A stretch of DNA of 10,896 nucleotides. Origin: Triparma columacea. Its lineage: Eukaryota > Sar > Bolidophyceae > Parmales > Triparmaceae. Positions 1-7,300 of the stretch are shown here, piece by piece. Where the stretch lies: NCBI GenBank assembly GCA_030267965.1, contig BRYA01000240.1, forward strand, positions 24,194 to 35,089, given 5' to 3'. The position numbers were made by a program, and so were the translations under genes. Numbering within the stretch: the stretch's first letter is position 1; each line of letters begins with the position of its first letter. The notes beneath the pieces are model-generated. The model worked only from the letters and a program-made list of their open reading frames with translations, was not told where the DNA came from and ran no database searches.

Positions 1-390
1 GGGGGAGGGAAACCAGGGAGCACCCTGCTGGACCCTGGGTGGGAGGGAATGATCAGGGCGGAGGGGGAGGGCATCAGGGCGGCAAAGGCATCGGACGTTC
101 AAAGGCTGGGGTGCAGGCACATCTGGCTGGGCGACTGTGTACTAGGGTTCTTCCCGGACGGGAAGGAGGAGGGACAGGTTAGGGAGAAGATCAGGAAGGG
201 ATTGGAGAAACTGGGGGGGGTGCAGAAGATGGAGAGGTGGCCGGAGTACGAGGCGAGGGTGGGGAGGGACGGGGAGGGGAAGGGGGAGGGGGGGAAGGAA
301 GGGGGGAGCTCTCTATGGGGGATGGTCAAGGGATGGTGGAAGGGGGAAAACGAGGAAAGGGGAAACAAGAGGAGGAGGACAGTGGAGTAA
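1..390 (+). CDS. 3' end of an unrecognised protein-coding gene (partial, enters from left edge)
   Basis: The frame is open from base 1 to the TAA at 388-390, so this is most likely the last exon, or part of it, of a gene that begins outside the window. An internal Met at 49 is available, but nothing marks it as the true start. The visible 129 residues split in two. A more ordinary half contains WLGDCVLGFFPDG and a charged helical stretch (residues about 40-85). The tail is low complexity, rich in Gly, Glu, Lys and Arg, and ends in KRRRTVE, which could act as a basic nuclear-type signal. I do not recognise the family and assign no function. The coding strand of the tail is almost pure purine. 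A following ATTAAA signal and the start of another gene at 669 support this being a true 3' end. Coding status is likely but not certain, because G/A-rich DNA gives long open frames by chance. Confidence 0.55.
   Translation, partial: GGGKPGSTLLDPGWEGMIRAEGEGIRAAKASDVQRLGCRHIWLGDCVLGFFPDGKEEGQVREKIRKGLEKLGGVQKMERWPEYEARVGRDGEGKGEGGKEGGSSLWGMVKGWWKGENEERGNKRRRTVE
257..306 (+). repeat. G-run cluster with G-quadruplex potential inside the partial gene
   Basis: Eight runs of three to seven G lie within 50 bases (257-259, 261-264, 266-268, 271-274, 276-279, 282-286, 288-294, 301-306), separated mostly by single A, T or AC. This satisfies the usual pattern for a G-quadruplex on the + (coding, RNA-like) strand and would also allow a purine-pyrimidine triplex. 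It encodes the Gly/Glu/Lys-rich tail of the partial gene. Confidence 0.6.
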
Positions 391-444
391 AGGCGGGGGA
401 GGGAGGCTACGATGGGACCGAGATTACATCTTCTGTCCAACTGT

Positions 445-450
445 ATTAAA
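445..450 (+). terminator. probable polyadenylation signal (ATTAAA) of the partial gene
   Basis: ATTAAA, the commonest variant of AATAAA, lies 55 bases after the stop at 390 and is followed by a T-rich stretch (455-470) suitable as a downstream element. It sits in the short gap before the next gene, which fits compact head-to-tail genes. Confidence 0.45.
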
Positions 451-668
451 GCCATTTCGATTTTTATTTTGAGAACTTTTTGCGGCGGTCAAAAGAAAGA
501 AGTCTGTGTCAAATTCGGAGTCACTCTCTTGACACAGAAAGACCAAACTCCAGTTCCAGAAACTATTTCCCTTTCTCGTGCGAAATCGGGCAGCTCACCT
601 CTAACGCTTCCATACAACCTACCGGGTATCTCCCCCCTTCACCCCCACCCCCCTCACGAAGAAGCAAG

Positions 669-3659
669 ATGACTCACTTGTTGCATCAACATTTCTTCTT
701 GATCTCCCTCCTCCTCTTCACCCTCATCGATCAAACGTCAGCCCAGGGTTGTTCATCTACGTGCCCGCCACTGGAGTCCGGCGTCGAGGTCCCATCTCTC
801 TGTACTGGAGATGATATGCCCTCCTCGACAACAGCACGAAGTGTACAGCATGATGTGTGCTGGCCCTCCTCAGCAACCAGCACCATCGACTTCACAAGCC
901 TCGCTGATGTGTACGACGTGATTGTGATATCCAACTACTTCGTCGGATGCAATGCGGGGCGAAGAGAATCTGGGGTCTATGCTTACACAAGCCAGCGCCT
1001 GCATGATGAGCACTCAAACGTCGTCTTCCTGAGCTCGGTCAAGGGGGGCGGGTGCGAGACGTGGACAGAGAGGTACAACGACTTTGCTGAGGCGGAGTTC
1101 GGGCTCAAGCCGACTACGATGCCCATCACTATAGAGGACTCGAGTTATGCAGTTCGTGATGTCCTCTTCACTTCGCCTTACCCTCACCCGTCCTACGTGA
1201 TTATGGACTCCTCTCTCAAGGTCCGAGACAAATTTGTGGGGCCTTGCTGCGGGTACGCAAGTTACCATGACTGTAGCGTCGAAACGGCAAGCACACTAGA
1301 CTCGATCATTGAGACTGCCGTGACTGCCGTGCTTTCAGACCCCGCAGTCCGGCCCACGGAGGCTCCCACGACCGCCCCGACCTCAGCACCAACCGAGATC
1401 GTCTCAACGCCATCTCCCACTGCTGCCCCTGCTCCTACCGCCGCCCCAACGCCGGCCACGCCGGCGCCCACATCAGAACTAGTTCTGTCTCCCTCCTGGA
1501 CCCCCTGGTCGCCGTGCTCCGCTACTTGTGGTGAGGACGGCATAAAGTATCGCACTCTCGACGACTCTATCCAAATTTCACCCTGCGACGACGGCACACT
1601 GCCCGACTGCGACGTGTGTTCTCAAAATTCCTTCCTTGTCAAGGTGCTCCATGAAAACCTCAACAAGCCCTCCGACGTTAAGTTGCACCCTACCCCTGGA
1701 TTGCACCTCGGCTCATTCTCTTCGGGCCGACCTTTCACAGAATCTAATAGTCCAGAGGCGTGGATCGCCAACAGAGGAAACCACTCCATCTCGATAATCT
1801 CCGGGGCCGGAACTTCGGAGCAAACTTCCATCTCTCGACTGGATCGCGGCTACTTTCACTATAACACTGGAATCGCAGCCCTTTCCTTTAACGCAGTCGA
1901 TGACTCGGGGAGGGCGAGCGATCGTGACACTTTCAACTACTTTGCCACCTGCCAGTGCAACTCGAACGACTACCTGCAAACCAAAACCGCCAACTTCTTC
2001 ATGGGGCCAACGTTCTACAACTCGTCTCCAGACAATAGAAATCTTGTAAACAAAATGGGCAAGGCCTGCCAGCCGCACGAGGAATGTTACTTCCTTCACT
2101 CCGATATGCTTCACGAAGCGCCCTTCTGCACGGGCATCGTCCACGACCCAGAGGTCCTGACGGGTTATGGGAGTGTCTTTTGGCAAATAGATGGGTGGAA
2201 CAAAGAACTGGTGAGATTTGACTTTCAGAAACCCCACGGTCCAGGATCCATGGATCACGCCGTGGCAGCGGTCAGGCGGTACCCCGAGATTAAAATCACG
2301 CCGGATTTGGAGAAACACACCGGGATGGTCATTGATCCGTCAACTGGAAACCTGTATTTCAGCGACTACAAGGCCAACAAGGTCACCGTCATGGACACAA
2401 CGTCAGGGAAGTACGCAAGAACTGCGAGGGTTGAGGTAAGAGGGATATGACGCGATTGAACACGACCAGCTTGTCTGTGTGTGACCGCAACATTAAATTT
2501 TAAGCCAACCCCCCCTCCCCCCTCCTCCCCCGTCCTCCCCCAGTATCCCATATTTTCCAGTAGGCTGCCGTCCTTTGAGTATAGCATTTATGAATGCGCA
2601 ATGTTCAAAGAGTTCGCTATTGTTGAGAACCCTACTGGACTCGCAATATTTGAGGGCAAGCTCTTCGCAGCCTCTGTGGGTACGCCCTTTATTTCCGTCT
2701 TCTCCCTTGTAACAGCAGAGCTTTTGTTCACGATCCCACTTCCAGAGACGCATCTTGACGTCTCCGGAATGGACGTGGACAAGTCCACAGCTACGCTCTA
2801 TTACGTCGATGCGACCCTTGAACTGTTGGCGTCGGTTGACATTTCAGCCTCTTCAGATTGTAGCAATAACGCAAGCCTCTCGGGGTCTTGGACCCTTCCC
2901 ACCTCACCGGCGTCTACATTTGAGAACTTCAACTGCAGCGTCGACGCGACGCTTCCTTCGGACTCCCTCTTTGACCAGGTACACACAGACTCAGGATATG
3001 CGAGCGACGACCAGGCTGTCCAAGATGACAGTATGATGGATGATTCGGCCGCTCTCCTAGCGAACAGGACAGACTGCGGAAACGCTACTTTGAACTTCGA
3101 CGCCTTGCTGTTAGGAGGATACTTTTGTCACGTGTGCTTGCCTGGGGGTGGAAACCAGTTTTGCGGGCAGGGAGGAAAGTGCAGGAACGTCCAGTGGGAA
3201 GGTTTCACGTGCGACAACGAGTACTTTATCGAGGAAGGGAACTCTTGGGGCGGGAATATACTTTTAGAAGAGGGCGTTGACTTGACGTTTACAGTAAACC
3301 TGGAAGGTTCTTTCGTCGGAGTTTTCACAGACAAGGAACTTGAGCAGGAGTATACAGGTGTGGGGATCTACGGCAAAAATGTGCAGAAAGGGGCTGTCGT
3401 CATAAGCGGAGAGCTTGTTGAGGAAGCCGTCTTGTATGTTGGCTTATATGGGCAGCCGGAAGTGGGACTTTTCAAGCTCGAAAAAGAGGAGTTGGCGGTG
3501 GAGGAGGGGGACGAGGGGGAGGAGGAGGAGGAAGATGAGGAGGAGGAAGAAGATGAGGACAAAAATGAGGTTCTTGAAGGGCGGGGCAGCGCGGCAAGGA
3601 TCGGATTTAACCATTGTCTTCTGTTATTGTTGGTGTCCTTGGGTTACAGCCTAATGTGA
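669..3659 (+). CDS. Secreted/surface multidomain protein with TSP1 module and propeller-like region (two exons)
   Basis: The coding sequence joins 669-2435 and 2544-3659 and gives 960 residues. ATG 669 is chosen because it begins a textbook signal peptide: a hydrophobic core (FFLISLLLFTL) and a likely cleavage at TSA|QG after residue 25. An in-frame ATG at 480 would bury this behind 63 Ser/Pro/Arg-rich residues. Visible order: thioredoxin-like alpha/beta segment (about 77-224, no CxxC); Pro/Thr-rich linker with APT repeats (229-269); short thrombospondin type-1 module starting WTPWSPCSATCG (277-317, five Cys); NHL/six-blade-propeller-like region (about 320-690) containing RFDF, PHGPG and GNLYFSDYKANKV; Cys-rich, possibly EGF-like module (about 767-812); beta-rich segment (830-900); acidic tract (909-928); and a C-terminal hydrophobic tail (CLLLLLVSLGYSLM) after small residues GSAA, resembling a GPI-attachment signal. 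TSP1 and propeller modules usually bind matrix or partner proteins, so a cell-surface adhesion or recognition role is inferred. The exact family is not recognised. Confidence 0.85.
1353..1475 (+). repeat. Pro/Thr/Ala-rich coding repeat (extracellular linker)
   Basis: Codons for residues 229-269 give an irregular series of APT, PTE and PTAAP motifs with no Cys. Such linkers are typical of secreted, O-glycosylated stramenopile proteins. It separates the thioredoxin-like segment from the TSP1 module. The matching DNA is C-rich on +, unlike the right half of the window. Confidence 0.7.
2436..2543 (+). other. Spliceosomal intron (108 nt) in the surface-protein gene
   Basis: The upstream frame runs into a TGA at 2448 just after a strong donor, GAG|GTAAGA, with GT at 2436. 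The downstream frame opens after a long C-rich pyrimidine tract ending CCCCCAG at 2543. Joining 2435 to 2544 is phase 0 and continues the propeller-like sequence (TARVE then YPIFSS). The next AG, at 2560, would place a TAG stop directly in frame, which settles the acceptor. The pyrimidine tract is nearly all C rather than T. Confidence 0.85.
3501..3560 (+). repeat. GAG/GAT triplet tract coding an acidic stretch
   Basis: Twenty codons, mostly GAG, GAA, GAT and GAC with two GGG, encode residues 909-928, almost entirely Glu and Asp. The tract lies just before the putative GPI signal and could form a negatively charged stalk near the membrane. Triplet tracts of this kind are prone to length change. 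Confidence 0.7.
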
Positions 3660-3674
3660 CTGCGTTAGTTTCAA

Positions 3675-3680
3675 AATAAA
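3675..3680 (+). terminator. probable polyadenylation signal (AATAAA) of the surface-protein gene
   Basis: A canonical AATAAA starts 16 bases after the TGA at 3657-3659 and is followed by a T/C-rich stretch. The short 3' UTR matches the compact layout. Confidence 0.55.
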
Positions 3681-3863
3681 TTCTCTTCTTGCATTAAGCG
3701 CTTTCAAAAGGAAAGGAAGGGTCGATAACTTAAAAAAGTTTGTGTCGTCGAGATGGACAATAATAGTAGGAAGGAATACTCAAACTGGAGCAATGAGGTG
3801 TGATTGAGGTCATGGGGAAAGGGGCGATGAACATGGGTCGAGCAGTGGGGAGGCGTTGGTAAT

Positions 3864-3989
3864 ATGGAAAACAAGGGACGGGAGGAATTAGTTGATGCGG
3901 ATTTGGAAAGACTTGAAAATGGAAACCAGGATTTTCCTAACGCCTTGGCCCTTAAAAATCAACAACAGCAGGCAAATTCTCAAGCTTGA
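3864..3989 (+). CDS. possible small ORF / upstream ORF (41 aa, uncertain)
   Basis: ATG 3864 to TGA 3987-3989 reads 41 mixed, hydrophilic residues beginning MENKGREELVDADLERL and ending in a Gln/Asn/Ala-rich stretch. An in-frame TGA at 3828 lies upstream, so ATG 3864 is the only possible start. The composition looks more protein-like than the surrounding purine-rich sequence, but the frame is too short to distinguish from chance. If the large gene's transcript starts this far upstream, it would be an upstream ORF in the leader. Confidence 0.15.
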   Translation: MENKGREELVDADLERLENGNQDFPNALALKNQQQQANSQA

Positions 3990-4160
3990 TCTCTCACCTT
4001 TAACCAGACGAAGCAACAGAAAAGTGAGTTAAGAGGAGGGAGACGGGGAACGAACAAGAGTAATTTAACGCAGAAGCTCTTTTTACGCCCGGTGTGATGT
4101 GATTTGCAAAGTGGCCCGGATGGAGATGGCAAGAGGCCAAGGAGGGGGGGTTCATGAAAC

Positions 4161-4184
4161 ACGTCGTGTGTTTTTGGATGACGT
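4161..4184 (+). promoter_or_regulatory. possible bZIP/CRE-like site pair (ACGTCG and TGACGT)
   Basis: ACGTCG (4161-4166) and TGACGT (4179-4184) lie 12 bases apart, roughly 130 bases before ATG 4315 and just upstream of the likely leader intron. TGACGT is the CRE core bound by bZIP factors, including the CO2/cAMP-responsive elements described in diatoms. The match is short and could be chance. Confidence 0.2.
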
Positions 4185-4239
4185 AGTCGTCTTCCTCAGA
4201 TTTATTCCCCTCGGAGGACCGGTGGTATTCATTGTTTAA

Positions 4240-4290
4240 GTAAGTAACTAACTCATCTTGCCCCCTCCCCGCTTAACATCCCTCCTCTAG
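4240..4290 (+). other. probable 51-nt intron in the 5' leader of the large gene
   Basis: The donor TTAAG|TAAGT-type site reads GTAAGTAAC from 4240. CTAAC (4248-4252) and CTTAAC (4272-4277) resemble branch-point consensus sequences; CTTAAC is at a suitable distance. A pyrimidine-rich CCTCCTCTAG ends at 4290. The sequence after the acceptor carries an in-frame TGA at 4294-4296 before ATG 4315, so the intron would be untranslated rather than joining another coding exon. It is shorter than the 108-nt coding intron of the neighbouring gene. Confidence 0.5.
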
Positions 4291-4314
4291 GTTTGAGAAA
4301 TCTGCAGAGCCAGC

Positions 4315-7300
4315 ATGGATCGTCGCGTCATGGAACCCATTGAGGAAATTGGATCGTCAACGGACCAACGCGGGGGAAGCGATCGCGAAGATCCCGCTTT
4401 CAAAGGCATGGAGGGGGAGAAACCTCCCCGCAACACCCGCAGGATTGATGCTCCAGACCAAGAGGCCCCTCCCAGTGATGGTAGTCAACCAGACGACAAC
4501 GCATCGAAGCAGCACGATAATGTTCTGCTGAAGACAACCGAGCCCCCTTCAGGCTCCAATCGCACACCCTCCGCAATATATGGCCCCGTAGATATTGATT
4601 ACACAGCTCTTGGCCCCAAACAAGTCGAACTAGTCAAGCTTCTAGATGACCGCGGACCCGTTGAGGGCCTTATTGACAATTCTACCGGCGTCGATGTGAA
4701 GGTTATGGAGCTTGCTGATGTCTTCCACGACGAGCGGGACAAGATCATCGACTTTCTCCTCACCGATTGTGAGAAGGGCAAGTTCCGAAGGAAGACCCTC
4801 CAGGAGTATGACGAAAAGGAAGGAGTCATTCACAGACTCGTCTACTGGCAGCACTACGGCAGCGGGAATAAGTTTGTCGAATTTCTCCTCGACATCAAAG
4901 TCGTATCACCTGACAAATCGACGAACATTATTGAGTTGGCACCCCTTGATGAGGATGAGATTTCTAATGAGGCAACTGCGATGCTTTTCGAAATTCAAGC
5001 GTCAATAAAGACCAAGACTGTCCAACGAGGTGTCATTAAGGGGCAGCTCAGCTTCACTGACTTAGAGTTTGGACAAACTGCAGCCACCATGGTGGGAACT
5101 CTTAAGGCAGAGGAGAGAGCAACAGAGATGAAATCAGAAGTTGATGTTCACACAAACAAAAGCTCTAAGAGTGCGAGATCCAGGACATCTAGTATTGAAG
5201 GCAGGAACAGTGGCAGGGTTGAGAAGGGAGACGTCAAGGCTACGTATTCAGCAGTAAAGGAAATTATGGAGGAGGTCAGGAAGAAGTTTAGGCAGCCTGC
5301 AGTCATTGATGAGCGGAGGAAGATGCACTTTGTGGAGGAGGTTATGCCAAGAGCACCACACCTGACAGCAGAGGAGGAGGCAATGTTGGAGAGAGTTGCG
5401 TGGCTGGAGGAGGAACTCTACATGAAGGGAAAGAGAGTCAAGGGGACACTGAAGGAGGGTATTGACAAGTTCCTTTGGAGAGAGGGTGACAAGTTGTGGG
5501 GAGCCTATGGGGTCATTGTGGACAAGTCAGCGAAGGGTGTATTGGCAGAGGGATTTCTGCTTGACACATTTGCGCTATCTGAGCAGCACTTCAAAAATAA
5601 TGGGAACTTACCAAGGGTTATCAGGTATGATTTTGAGGGAACTAGAAGCATGCACTATCATGTTGCCGTGAAGGTCCCTGCTGCCACCAATCGACTATTT
5701 GAGAATTGGTACGTGTGGAAGGAAGTCAAACTTGAGAATGGCCGGACTTCGTACATGTTAGCTTTTATGCCACTGACAGAGTACCCTGGAGGAGGCTTCA
5801 AGGACCTCAGTAAGGAAGGATGTGTGCTAGCAGAGAGTACAGGTGTCTTCTTCTTCAATGAGATTGCCCCAAATGTCTGTAGAGTAACACGCATTCAGAC
5901 TGGTGATCTGCATTTCCAAGGCCTTCAAAAGAAACTGATGGACAATGCCATTGACTACCTTGCAAAGAATCAGCTTGTTGAGGCCAACAGGTTGCAGGAG
6001 AAGTTCAGGAAGAACGGGAAGGAAGTTGATGCTGGAGTCAGGGGGGCCTTGGTGGAGAGGATGAGGGAGGGCGTTGAATTGGAGGAGGACCAAAAGAAGG
6101 TGTTTGAGGAGTTGGAGGAGCTCTTTGGTGCTGAGGAGGAAGGAGGAAAAACTAAGAGCTTGAAGAAAACAAGCTGGAAGAGTAGGGCAACTTTTAGGGC
6201 AACTTTGAAGGGTGGAATGAGTTTTGACAAGCTCTTTGGTGGGGAGGAGGAAGGAGGGTGGGGGCCTCTCAAGTCACCTCATGAGGGAGTGAAGATGGAG
6301 ATCAAGTACAAGCAGCAGGAAATAGGAAAAAATACACTTGGTTTTGGAAGAGCCGAGTGTGTAGCCGACTGCTCAGCCGAGGAAGCAGCTGCTTGGTTCT
6401 TTGAGTACTGCAGCAGGGAGAGGATGGTAATGAGCCACGAGGAAGGGAACCCTGCAAGGCTGGAGTTAAGGGAATGGGGAGAGGAAAGGACCAACGAGAA
6501 ATGTTTTGCTATAATAAAGAAACTTCCCTTCCCTCTTCACAAAAGAGAGTTTGTGATGAGATATGTGTTGCAAAAAGGATACCAAGATGACACCATGTCT
6601 GTAGCATTTGTCCCAGCTGAGGAGCAGGTAGACTATGGTGAAAAGCTAGGAAATCTTGTAAAAGCTACAACAAGTGGCATTCTCACTGCCAAGAACATTA
6701 AGAACCATAATGGTGTTCTCCAGTGTAAACTTACATTGACCCAATTTATGGACACAGGGGGGTATATTCCAGTGAAAGTTGGTGACAGAAAAATACCACG
6801 AGTACTAAGTACGATAGCAGTGCTCAGGGACTCCTTCAAGCAGGACGAAGAGGTTGACACAGCTGCACTGGCCTCTCTTGCCAACATCATCAAGAATGTA
6901 CATCAAGATTATACTGATGAGGAGAAGGGTGCAATCAGGAGGGGGAAGGAGTTCTATGAGAAGTGCAAGGAGGACGAGAACTTTGATGATTTGAAGAGTC
7001 CTGATGAGAGGGTCAAAATGAAGCTAGTTCATGTTGATGGGGAAAGCAGTGGGACTGCTTCTGCCAGTACTGTAGTTGACGCTAGTGTTGAGGAGTGTGC
7101 TGCAAACGAGTACATTCTGGACTCAAGGGCATTTAAAAAGAGGGCAAAGGAGCGAGGGATCACTGAGTACCACGTCAAAAAGGTGAATGACCACACCTTC
7201 TGTTACATCACAACAAGGAATCTTGGTCTCCATGGTTTTGCTCCTCGTGATGGAAGGAGTAAAGTTACCTGGTTCAAGCAAGATGATGGCAAAGTTATCA

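Larger units (their letters stand above)
3681..4314. other. Intergenic region and 5' leader of the large gene
   Basis: No substantial reading frame was found. The sequence is purine-rich (especially 3700-3860 and 4015-4160), with no clear TATA box. It must contain the promoter of the large START/transmembrane gene. Three minor items are listed separately: a 41-codon small ORF, a CRE-like site pair and a probable leader intron. A further acceptor-like CTTCCTCAG ending at 4199 and a donor-like GTGAGT at 4025 could mark an additional leader intron, but I see no coding support for it. Confidence 0.5.

Noticed and set aside
99..455. 118-codon minus-strand frame at the left edge
   Set aside because: It is the complement of the G/A-rich tail and gives only Ser/Pro/Leu/Phe low-complexity sequence.
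480..668. 63-residue N-terminal extension of the surface protein starting at ATG 480
   Set aside because: It is Ser/Pro/Arg-rich, and it would bury an excellent signal peptide that begins exactly at ATG 669. It is better explained as 5' leader.
1713..2318. 201-codon open frame on the minus strand
   Set aside because: It lies wholly antisense to the propeller-coding exon, which has recognisable protein motifs. The antisense translation shows no domain.
2544..2560. Alternative acceptor TTTTCCAG at 2560 for the coding intron
   Set aside because: Splicing there would put a TAG stop immediately in frame. The acceptor at 2543 keeps phase 0 and a longer pyrimidine tract.
3980..4162. 60-codon minus-strand frame with a hydrophobic stretch
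   Set aside because: It is short, antisense to purine-rich intergenic DNA, has no motif, and would need its own promoter inside the large gene's leader.
3681..4314. Transposon or tRNA remnant in the intergenic gap
   Set aside because: No terminal inverted repeats, target-site duplication, transposase fragment, or A/B-box plus cloverleaf could be found by eye.
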